DNA of 5,414 bases, taken from the NCBI GenBank assembly GCA_015478765.1, contig JADMKR010000076.1:1-5414 (forward strand), in the 5' to 3' direction. Shown in pieces: positions 1-5,162 of the stretch. This DNA comes from Flavobacterium sp. GTDB taxonomy: Bacteria > Bacteroidota > Bacteroidia > Flavobacteriales > Flavobacteriaceae. The notes below the pieces were generated by a model, which was not told the origin of the DNA, made no database searches, and saw nothing but the letters and a program-made list of their open reading frames with translations. Made by a program: the position numbers and the translations under genes. The number at the start of each line of letters is the position of its first letter. The first letter of the stretch is position 1.

Positions 1-112
1 GTTAGGGGTTAGGAAATTGGAAATTTGGTGTTTTTCACTTGCTTCGGGTTGAGTTTACCTTTGATCCGTTCGGTCCACAGGTGGAAAGTTGAAGATTAGT
101 GAATACACTCCA

Positions 113-140
113 ACTTTAAACTTTAAACTTTAAACTTTTC
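113..140. repeat. Heptamer tandem repeat (ACTTTAA)
   Basis: Three exact copies of ACTTTAA at 113-133 are followed by a degenerate fourth (ACTTTTC, 134-140), just downstream of the stop codon of the Hpt gene. The copy CAACTTT at 111-117 can pair with AAAGTTG at 85-91 (7 bp, 19-nt loop), but no T-tract follows it on the minus strand in the form of a classical terminator. Such AACTTTAAACTTT runs are, from memory, common intergenic filler in Bacteroidota. The remaining DNA from 1 to 112 shows only low-complexity stretches and no convincing gene. Confidence 0.7.
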
Positions 141-145
141 AACTG

Positions 146-490
146 CTAAAGATCAAAGTCCTTCTTAATCTCCTTCACAGCTTTTTCGATCTGCGATTCG
201 ATGCTGTCGAATGTGTCGTTGATCTCTTTGCGTTTTCCTTCTCGTTTCGTCCATGCCTCGACCTCGAGGATTTCGCTGAAGGCGACATTCATCCCCAACA
301 AGTCAAGTGTTGGTTTGATTTTGTGGGCGTAACTGTAGGCGAGTTTGTGATCTTTAGTTTTGATTCCGAGTTTAATTTGGATTAAATCAAGTGGTACTTC
401 GGTTACAAAAAGCGTCACAACCTGGTTTACAAATTCGGGGTCATTGTCCGATAATGCGTAAACCTTTGATAAGTTGTAGTTTAGGGCCAT
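146..490 (-). CDS. Single-domain Hpt (histidine phosphotransfer) protein
   Basis: This 114-residue protein is essentially one Hpt four-helix-bundle domain. Such cytoplasmic proteins relay a phosphoryl group between response-regulator receiver domains in a multistep phosphorelay. The phospho-accepting histidine is seen as His56 in AHKIKPTLDLLGM, with the lysine at +3 (Lys59) and the downstream glycine (Gly66) expected of the active-site helix. The amphipathic helix at residues 18-33 and the charged C-terminal helix (about 84-112) fit the bundle. There is no kinase, receiver or membrane segment, so it is an orphan whose partners lie elsewhere. The start is the ATG that overlaps the stop of the upstream FAH-family gene (TAATG, one shared base), which suggests translational coupling and one transcript. 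The family assignment is firm; the signalling pathway is unknown. Confidence 0.88.
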   Translation of the reverse strand: MALNYNLSKVYALSDNDPEFVNQVVTLFVTEVPLDLIQIKLGIKTKDHKLAYSYAHKIKPTLDLLGMNVAFSEILEVEAWTKREGKRKEINDTFDSIESQIEKAVKEIKKDFDL

Positions 491-1101
491 TATTTTACTT
501 GTATTCTAAAAAGTTTGTGTTGTTCCAGATAACCCTCCAAAACGTCGCCCGGTTTTACTGCTGCCACGCCCTCCGGTGTGCCGGTAAAAATGATATCACC
601 TTTTTTGAGAGTGAAAAACTGCGAGACATACGAAATGATCTCATCTATTTTCCACAGCATATGCGCCGTAGTGCCCTTTTGGACGGTCATCCCGTTGCTT
701 GTCAACTCAAAATTAAGATTTTCAGGCGAAGTAAAAACTTTTTTCGATAAAAAGTCTCCGATTACCGCCGAACCGTCAAAAGCCTTCGATTTTTCCCACG
801 GAAGTGACTGATTTTTAAGTTCTTGCTGTAAATCCCGAGCAGTGAAATCGATTCCGATACTGATCTCATCGTAATATTTATGAGCAAATTTAGGGTCGAT
901 ATACTTCCCTACCCGATTAATCTTAACAATTACCTCCACTTCATGATGCACGTCGGAGGTAAACTCCGGAATCACAAACGGAAATTCCTTTGGCAATACC
1001 GCCGTGTCGGGTTTTAAAAAAATTACCGGCTCAGACGGGCGCTCGTTATTGAGTTCAGCTATGTGTTTGGCGTAATTGCGGCCAATACAAATGATTTTCA
1101 T
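490..1101 (-). CDS. Fumarylacetoacetate hydrolase (FAH) family protein
   Basis: This 203-residue protein consists of the FAH C-terminal-type catalytic fold alone, the usual size for small FAHD1/YcgM-like members. These soluble enzymes use Mg2+ or Mn2+ to act on small oxo-acids (acylpyruvate hydrolysis, oxaloacetate decarboxylation or tautomerisation, or 4-oxalocrotonate-type isomerisation). Visible hallmarks are the N-terminal IGRNYAKH, the metal ligands Glu54 and Glu56 in HHEVEV and Asp85 in GIDFTARDLQ, the lysine-containing PWEKSKAFDGSA (102-113), and FTGTPEGV (172-179). No aromatic-degradation genes lie nearby, so the substrate cannot be told, and the name 2-hydroxyhepta-2,4-diene-1,7-dioate isomerase often given to this family is not supported here. 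It lies 63 nt after the exonuclease stop on the same strand and overlaps the Hpt start by one base, so the three genes may form an operon. Confidence 0.9.
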   Translation of the reverse strand: MKIICIGRNYAKHIAELNNERPSEPVIFLKPDTAVLPKEFPFVIPEFTSDVHHEVEVIVKINRVGKYIDPKFAHKYYDEISIGIDFTARDLQQELKNQSLPWEKSKAFDGSAVIGDFLSKKVFTSPENLNFELTSNGMTVQKGTTAHMLWKIDEIISYVSQFFTLKKGDIIFTGTPEGVAAVKPGDVLEGYLEQHKLFRIQVK

Positions 1102-1112
1102 TTAGAAATTTA

Positions 1113-1157
1113 TTGGGAGCTTTATCCTGCTTTCCGCTACAATCAGGGCTAGGGCTC
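1113..1157 (-). ncRNA. Possible structured intercistronic RNA motif (Flavobacteria-type AGCCCTGAT...AGCGG...AGCAGG)
   Basis: In the gap between exonuclease stop and FAH-family start, the minus strand reads AGCCCTAGCCCTGATTGTAG followed by CGGAAAGCAGGATAAAGC and TCCC. CCTG (1148-1145 region) can pair with CAGG (1129-1126), and an outer GAGC (1156-1153) can pair with GCTC (1120-1117), giving nested stems around an AGCGGAAAG loop. AGCCCT is present twice in a row. From memory, the words CCCTGAT, AGCGG, AGCAGG and GCTCC in this order mark a recurrent intergenic element in flavobacterial genomes, perhaps the Rfam Flavo-1 family; I could not check this. The usual version, as I recall, has a long hairpin between two AGCGG words, and only one AGCGG is present here, so this may be a short form. 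Its function is unknown; the position suggests an intergenic or 5'-UTR role for the FAH-family gene. Confidence 0.4.
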
Positions 1158-1164
1158 GATCGTA

Positions 1165-1941
1165 CTAGTTAAATTTTGTATTAAGTTTCCGCAATTTTAT
1201 TGCAGTAAGTACTTTCTTGGTATAAAGCGGAAAATCGGCGTTCTGGATCCATCCAAAGTAGCCGGGTTCGGTTTCCAGAACCTTTTCGACCTTAATGCCT
1301 TTGTGCTTGCCGAACGAGAAACATTCCTCACCATCTTTATCCAAAACGATGAATCCGGCAAAATCAACAGATTTCTTTCTGGTGGTGAACTCCGACAACA
1401 ATTTCATGTCATTTTCAAGTTCGGGATATCGATCGAGTTGTGCTTTTAAAATTTCGTACGTAGCCATTGTATCGGCTTCGGCCGAGTGAGCATTCTCGAG
1501 GCTTTTCCCACAGTAAAATTTCAACGCTGCGGCCAATGTCCGCTCTTCCATTTTGTGGAAAATCGTTTGCACATCCACCGAAACCCGGCTTTTCATATCA
1601 AAGTCAAGTCCGACGCGCAGCAATTCTTCCGCCAGCAAAGGAATATCAAATCGATCCGAATTGTAACCTGCCAAATCGCTGTCTTTGATCATGTTGTAGA
1701 TTGTTGGCGCCAAATCCTTGAATGTGGGTTCGTTGGCAACCTTTTCATTCGTTATGCCATGAACAGCCGTTACCACTGGCGGAATCGGCATTTCAGGATT
1801 TACGAGCCACGTCTTGCTTTCTTTGTTCCCGTTCGGAAAAACTTTAAACACCGATATCTCGACGATTCTGTCTTTGCAGATATCGATTCCGGTGGTTTCA
1901 AGGTCAAAAAAGCAGATGGGTCGGTTGAGTTTGAGTTCCAT
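1165..1941 (-). CDS. DEDDh-family 3'-5' exonuclease (DnaQ/ExoX-like)
   Basis: This 258-residue protein has an N-terminal RNase-T/DnaQ-type exonuclease domain that removes nucleotides from DNA or RNA 3' ends with two metal ions. All three Exo motifs are intact: Exo I Asp13 and Glu15 in FFDLETTG, Exo II Asp99 in AGYNSDRFDIPLL, and Exo III HxAxxD with His152 and Asp157 in HSAEAD, which makes it DEDDh type. The conserved HGIT (61-64) is also present. Residues about 194-250 form a small second domain (FAGFIVLD...FSFGKHKG...PGYFGWIQNADFP), the ExoX-like C-terminal or DUF3820-type module often fused to such nucleases. It lacks polymerase-subunit features, so a repair or RNA-processing role is likelier than replicative proofreading. 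An in-frame ATG 57 nt upstream (1998) is rejected: it starts in repeat DNA, lies upstream of a good -7 element (1966-1959), and would add 19 unconserved residues. Confidence 0.9.
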   Translation of the reverse strand: MELKLNRPICFFDLETTGIDICKDRIVEISVFKVFPNGNKESKTWLVNPEMPIPPVVTAVHGITNEKVANEPTFKDLAPTIYNMIKDSDLAGYNSDRFDIPLLAEELLRVGLDFDMKSRVSVDVQTIFHKMEERTLAAALKFYCGKSLENAHSAEADTMATYEILKAQLDRYPELENDMKLLSEFTTRKKSVDFAGFIVLDKDGEECFSFGKHKGIKVEKVLETEPGYFGWIQNADFPLYTKKVLTAIKLRKLNTKFN

Positions 1942-1958
1942 TGTATAGTATTGAGGTG

Positions 1959-1966
1959 CAAAGATA
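1959..1966 (-). promoter_or_regulatory. Bacteroidota-type -7 promoter element (TATCTTTG) of the exonuclease gene
   Basis: TATCTTTG matches the Bacteroidota sigma-A -7 consensus TAnnTTTG exactly and ends 17 nt before the chosen exonuclease start, which predicts a short A/T-rich leader. No clear TTG -33 box is found at the expected spacing near 1985-1992, where repeat DNA (TGGCCAC) lies. If real, the promoter's upstream half is therefore formed by the repeat array. Confidence 0.45.
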
Positions 1967-1983
1967 GCTTTTTGAAAAAATGC

Positions 1984-2200
1984 TGGCCACGAATTCACGA
2001 ATTAAAAAAATGGCCACAGATGCACAGATTAAATTTTTCTGGCCACGACGCGAACATAGCGAACAGGGGAGCAATGCACGAATTATAAATCTAATTTGTA
2101 CAGATGCACAGATTGGAAAGTTTAGCCGCGATTGCTTCGCCTGTCCGTTGCGGTCGGATAGCGAATTACGAAAGGATAAAAGGCCACAGATTCACAGATT
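1984..2200 (+). repeat. Left array of degenerate 20-bp repeats, forward orientation (TRGCCACNRATNCACNRATT)
   Basis: Whole copies lie at 1984-2003 (CACGAATT twice), 2011-2030 (TGGCCACAGATGCACAGATT) and 2181-2200 (AGGCCACAGATTCACAGATT). A partial copy (ACAGATGCACAGATT) is at 2100-2114. A copy beginning GGCCACGA at 2041-2048 and resuming as TGCACGAATT at 2075-2084 appears split by extra GC-richer sequence. A similar split copy may run from AGCCGCGA (2124-2131) to GCGAATTACGAA (2161-2172). Each repeat is itself a near-tandem of the octamer CACNRATN after a TRGC head. No coding gene is seen in this stretch. The repeats resemble dispersed intergenic repeats that I recall from Bacteroidota and other phyla, but no named family can be assigned. 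Confidence 0.8.
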
Positions 2201-2307
2201 AAAGTTTTAGCCTCCAAGTAGGAAGTACAAACGACATTTGTTGCGAAAGCCGATATCTGCTTCTCTATCAGGTTATCCTCAAAGCATGTGAATATTTTAA
2301 AAAAAAT
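2201..2307. other. Intergenic spacer between the two repeat arrays
   Basis: About 107 bp of non-coding DNA separates the forward and reverse repeat arrays. It ends in an A-rich run (2298-2306). No repeat copy, gene, tRNA or hairpin was recognised by eye. It could hold a decayed further unit of the right-hand tandem, but the match is too weak to claim. Confidence 0.4.
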
Positions 2308-2360
2308 AATTCTCGCACTAGTGGCTAAACAAAAAAAATCAGCGGATCAGTGGCCAAAAA

Positions 2361-2375
2361 TCAGTCCTTCCTGCT
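2361..2375 (-). pseudogene. Fossil copy of the rtcB 3' terminus (SRKD-stop)
   Basis: Read on the minus strand this is AGC AGG AAG GAC TGA, that is S-R-K-D-stop, against AGT AGG GAA GAT TAA (S-R-E-D-stop) at the true rtcB end (2574-2560). It sits 199 bp farther downstream, two tandem periods away. The similarity reaches upstream into a GATGGATGA stretch that matches the GATGATGGC of rtcB with small indels. It is far too short to be translated and is read here as a duplicated and decayed gene end inside the repeat array. Confidence 0.5.
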
Positions 2376-2457
2376 TCATCCATCACAATTAAAAATAATC
2401 CGTGCATTTAGTGCCTGTAAAATCTTTAAAGAAAAATCAGTGCATCAGTGGCCAAAA

Positions 2458-2480
2458 TCAATCGTTCCGCCTCCATCATC
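2458..2480 (-). pseudogene. Fossil copy of the rtcB 3' terminus (GATGATGG...stop)
   Basis: Read on the minus strand this is GATGATGG followed by AGG CGG AAC GAT TGA, against GATGATGGC AGT AGG GAA GAT TAA at the rtcB end. It preserves GATGATGG exactly, then loses one base, then keeps R, a variable residue, D and a stop. It lies 102 bp downstream of the genuine terminus and 97 bp before the next fossil, in step with the tandem repeat. The match is short, so the call depends on the shared register of three copies. Confidence 0.5.
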
Positions 2481-2559
2481 AACTACACTTAAAAAAATTC
2501 GTGCATTGGTGGCTATAAAAAATCTGAATAAAGAATTCTGTGAATCAGTGGGCAAAAAA

Positions 2560-3984
2560 TTAATCTTCCCTACTGCCATCATCCGCCATGCGCACGATCT
2601 TCGGAGTGAATTTGGCCACAACATCCACTAAATCTGTTTGCGCCGCCATCACCAGTTCAATGTCTTTATACGCCATCGGTGCTTCATCCCGGCCCGCACC
2701 CATCAATGAAACACCGTGATCGCTGAGCACTTTTTTCATTTCTGCCGAAGAAATATTCTTTATTGCCTGTGTGCGGCTCATTTGCCGTCCGGCGCCATGC
2801 GAAGCCGAATTCAGCGAACTCACCTCGCCTTTGCCACGCACTAAAAATCCGGGTGCGGTCATGCTTCCGGGAATGATGCCCATAACACCTTTTCCCGCCG
2901 GCGTCGCTCCTTTGCGGTGAACAATTACTTCTTTTCCGTCAAATTGTTCTTTCCATGCAAAATTGTGGTGGTTTTCGACTTTGGCCAATATTTGTCCGCC
3001 GATCGCGCGGCCGATCTTATCATGTATCACCTCGTGACATGCCGAAGCATAATCGCCGGCCAGGTTCATCGCCATCCAATATTCCTGTCCGGCCTGCGAA
3101 CTCAAATCGAGATACGCCAGGTTGATGGCTTCCTTGGGCAATCGCGTGATGGCCTTGGCAATCTTGGTATATTGTCCGGCTATTGTGGCGCCCAAACCGC
3201 GGGAACCTGAATGAGTCAATAAAGCGACATACGAACCTTTTTTAATGTCCAATTCGGCGTCTTCTTCAGCAAAATCCATTATACCAAATTCAACGAAGTG
3301 ATTTCCACCACCGGATGTTCCGAGTTGCGCCCATGCTTTGTCTTTTAATTTTTTAATAAACGGGACCAAATTGAAGTTGGGGTTGTGCATGATATCATGA
3401 TCGGATCTCGCATTACCATCAAAAGATTTACCGGCACCAAATTTCGTATGAGCCGCAATCTCGCGCTTAAACTTAGCTTGGTTTGATAAAAAATAATCGA
3501 CTGGAATATCATATACGGTCAATGCCATCCGACATCCGATATCAACACCGACACCATATGGAATTACGGCATTATTGGTTGCCAATACACCACCAATTGG
3601 GAGTCCGTAGCCCTGATGTGCATCCGGCATGAGGGCGCCGGCCACAGTCACCGGAAGTTGCATCGCCACGTCCATTTGGTCCCGCGCACCGGCTTCGATA
3701 TGCTCGGCACCGTAGATTTGGTAATCGGAGGATTTTTTTAGTTGAATAATTCCGGAGCTTTTGGGCACTGCTGCTTCCTCCGAAAATTGTTTGGCCAATT
3801 TACCGAGTACTTCGTCATCTAGAAAATTTTCAGGATAAAGTCGGAGTTTTTTCAATATCCGCAACACTTCCGGCTTTGACTGATTTTTAAATTTGGAATT
3901 GGCAATATCAAGTGCCTGTCCCAATGCTTCCGACTGGCTATATCCTATTTTGATCAAGTGTTTTCCGGTGATCTTATTTTTCAT
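2560..3984 (-). CDS. rtcB: RNA-splicing ligase RtcB
   Basis: This 474-residue protein is an RtcB ligase, which joins RNA 2',3'-cyclic-phosphate (or 3'-phosphate) ends to 5'-OH ends using GTP and Mn2+ in RNA repair or tRNA splicing. Expected residues are all present: Asp148 and Cys151 in GVDIGCRM, His229 in GTSGGGNHFVEFG, His258 in LTHSGSRGLG, His339/His340 in ENHHNFAW, and the guanylylated His396 in ASHGAGRQMSR. MPDAHQGYGLPIGG (119-132) and GAGRDEAPMAYKD (429-441) are further family signatures. It exceeds the roughly 400-residue E. coli type because of an N-terminal extension of about 75 residues (a helical, SAM-like-looking KIGYSQSEALGQAL segment), which I recall from Bacteroidota relatives. 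No archease, rtcA, rtcR or prfH gene is adjacent. The ATG start fits an AT-rich leader without Shine-Dalgarno; the 3' end abuts a repeat array that contains copies of its last codons. Confidence 0.95.
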   Translation of the reverse strand: MKNKITGKHLIKIGYSQSEALGQALDIANSKFKNQSKPEVLRILKKLRLYPENFLDDEVLGKLAKQFSEEAAVPKSSGIIQLKKSSDYQIYGAEHIEAGARDQMDVAMQLPVTVAGALMPDAHQGYGLPIGGVLATNNAVIPYGVGVDIGCRMALTVYDIPVDYFLSNQAKFKREIAAHTKFGAGKSFDGNARSDHDIMHNPNFNLVPFIKKLKDKAWAQLGTSGGGNHFVEFGIMDFAEEDAELDIKKGSYVALLTHSGSRGLGATIAGQYTKIAKAITRLPKEAINLAYLDLSSQAGQEYWMAMNLAGDYASACHEVIHDKIGRAIGGQILAKVENHHNFAWKEQFDGKEVIVHRKGATPAGKGVMGIIPGSMTAPGFLVRGKGEVSSLNSASHGAGRQMSRTQAIKNISSAEMKKVLSDHGVSLMGAGRDEAPMAYKDIELVMAAQTDLVDVVAKFTPKIVRMADDGSRED

Positions 3985-4138
3985 CGCGTGCCATTTTACC
4001 GAAAGTTATGAAAAGTAAGCTTGCCGATCCGTTAACCGATTGTAAAATTTACACACTTCATATGTCGTAAACTAAACCTAAAATCATGTAATGGCTATTA
4101 GGTGCCGATTCACCAATTTTACAAAATATAAATTTTAT
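3985..4138. promoter_or_regulatory. Divergent promoter region between rtcB and the lipoprotein gene
   Basis: The 154 nt between the two divergent starts must carry both promoters. For rtcB, the minus strand has TAACTTTC (4008-4001), one base short of TAnnTTTG, 17 nt before the ATG, but no clear TTG at the expected -33 spacing. For the lipoprotein gene, TTG at 4040-4042 and TATGTCG at 4061-4067 are 18 nt apart, a weak match to the -33/-7 pair. Neither leader shows a Shine-Dalgarno sequence, as usual in Bacteroidota. No operator palindrome was recognised. Confidence 0.4.
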
Positions 4139-5122
4139 ATGCGTATATTTTTCTACCTACTAATTTTGTCAATATTCTGTAGTTGTGCCGGTACTAAAAC
4201 GGGTCCTGACTACGTATTCCCTTCTAAGAAGTCCAAGGTTAAATACCTTCAATCATATGAAAATTCCCTTGCGCTTTGGGATCTCGCATATGAAGAGGTC
4301 GATGTTCCAACAAGTTTCGGAAGCGCACATGTAATTATCAGCGGGCCAAAAAATGGCGATCCGCTTGTCTTATTGCATGGCACCGATGCGAGTTCGACAA
4401 TGTGGTTTCCCAATGTAAAGGCATTCGCTCAAACACATCGTGTATATGCGATTGATTATCCGCTGGAGGCCGGCAAGTCGGTTGCGAATACACATAAGAT
4501 GAGTAATAAGCAGGTTTCCAAATTCTACAAGGAAGTATTCGATCACTTCAAAATGAAAAACATCAGCGTAGCAGGCGTGTCGCGCGGTGGTTGGGTTGCC
4601 ACCTATATAGCAATGCAGCCTGAGAATAACATCACTAAGCTGGTATTGTTGAGTCCGGCGCGAACCTTCAGCGGGGTTAAAAGCATGGGCAAGGTAGCTT
4701 CGGCGCTTCGTTTAAAACATTTCCCTTCGCGCAGGAATTCCGATCGCTTCTTCGCAAACTTCTCCCACAATCCGGAAGGAATCGATGCGATTTTTCAAAC
4801 GCAGTTATATTATGCTTATAAATACGCGAAAAGCAAACCGCGAGTGATGAAAATGTACCGATTTAAAAAGAAACAGTTGGAAAAACTGAACATGCCGGTA
4901 CTCGTTTTAGTGGGTGATCACGATATCGTCAATGACGAAACTATGTTTGACAAGATCCATGATGTACTTCCCAATGCCACTACATTAGTCGTAGAAGATG
5001 CGGGGCATTTTTTATCGATTGACCAAAGGAATGTTGTGAATAAAATCGTAACCGATTTTATAAATAAGAAGCCTATCGAACAGCTTTCGTTACCAGATCC
5101 GGCACCGGTTACAATCAATTAA
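4139..5122 (+). CDS. Alpha/beta-hydrolase-fold lipoprotein
   Basis: This 327-residue protein (from the ATG at 4139) is a lipid-anchored serine hydrolase of unknown substrate. Residues 1-15 form a short hydrophobic signal peptide ending FCSC, with Cys16 the likely lipidated residue (loose Bacteroidota lipobox; Cys14 is also present). Residues after the cysteine (AGTKTGPD) lack the acidic surface-export signal, suggesting a periplasm-facing anchor. The fold is shown by the oxyanion LLHGTD (His80-Gly81), the nucleophile elbow GVSRGG (Ser148), the acid in LVGDHDIV (Asp260 or Asp262) and the histidine in EDAGHFLS (His290), in correct order, with a variable cap at about 174-235. An in-frame ATG at 4091 would place 16 polar and basic residues before the signal peptide and is rejected. 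The gene stands alone, divergent from rtcB and convergent with the E2 gene, so context does not reveal a substrate. Confidence 0.85.
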   Translation: MRIFFYLLILSIFCSCAGTKTGPDYVFPSKKSKVKYLQSYENSLALWDLAYEEVDVPTSFGSAHVIISGPKNGDPLVLLHGTDASSTMWFPNVKAFAQTHRVYAIDYPLEAGKSVANTHKMSNKQVSKFYKEVFDHFKMKNISVAGVSRGGWVATYIAMQPENNITKLVLLSPARTFSGVKSMGKVASALRLKHFPSRRNSDRFFANFSHNPEGIDAIFQTQLYYAYKYAKSKPRVMKMYRFKKKQLEKLNMPVLVLVGDHDIVNDETMFDKIHDVLPNATTLVVEDAGHFLSIDQRNVVNKIVTDFINKKPIEQLSLPDPAPVTIN

Positions 5123-5131
5123 ATTTTGCGC

Positions 5132-5159
5132 AAAAAAAACCCGCCTTAAAAGCGGGTTT
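5132..5159. terminator. Bidirectional intrinsic terminator between convergent genes
   Basis: AAACCCGC (5137-5144), a 7-nt loop and GCGGGTTT (5152-5159) form a perfect 8-bp stem. On the minus strand the stem is followed by eight T residues (complement of A5132-5139), making a strong terminator for the E2 gene, whose stop codon lies only 4 bases away. On the plus strand only TTT within the stem follows, so termination of the lipoprotein gene is probably weaker. Confidence 0.88.
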
Positions 5160-5162
5160 ACT

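Larger units (their letters stand above)
2308..2554 (-). repeat. Right array of the same 20-bp repeats, reverse orientation, in a tandem of about 98-99 bp
   Basis: Six reverse-oriented copies start at 2308, 2337, 2397, 2435, 2496 and 2535. They alternate between two subtypes: AATCAGTGCATCAGTGGCCA-like (2337, 2435 and 2534/2535) and AATTCGTGCATTGGTGGCTA-like (2308, 2397, 2496). Like subtypes recur with a spacing of 98-99 bp (2337 to 2435 to 2534; 2397 to 2496), showing a higher-order tandem. The 2308-2337 spacing is 29 rather than 38, consistent with a 9-bp deletion. Copy 2435-2454 is the reverse complement of left-array copy 2011-2030 except for two bases. The last unit reaches the stop codon of rtcB. 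Confidence 0.8.

Noticed and set aside
74..85. TCCAC-AG-GTGGA palindrome as terminator or operator
   Set aside because: The arms are only 5 bp with a 2-nt loop, there is no T-tract, and no second copy exists in the window.
391..811. Two plus-strand open frames (391-750 and 578-811) opposite the Hpt and FAH-family genes
   Set aside because: They lie on the complementary strand of well-supported genes, and neither contains a recognisable motif.
1486..2088. 200-residue plus-strand open frame opposite the exonuclease
   Set aside because: It is antisense to a gene with intact catalytic motifs and runs into repeat DNA. Its composition (many Arg, His, Cys, Phe) is typical of an antisense shadow and no domain is recognisable.
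2308..2554. CRISPR array
   Set aside because: The repeats are degenerate, alternate between two subtypes with unequal short spacings, the linking segments are themselves repeated rather than unique, and no cas genes are present.
1980..2631. Plus-strand open frames through the repeat arrays (1980-2210 and 2350-2631)
   Set aside because: Their translations are just repeat units (ATDAQIKFF-like and QSVHQWPK-like words), and the second runs into the 3' end of rtcB.
4091..4138. Upstream ATG as start of the hydrolase lipoprotein
   Set aside because: It would put a polar and basic 16-residue stretch ahead of a complete lipoprotein signal peptide that begins at the ATG at 4139.
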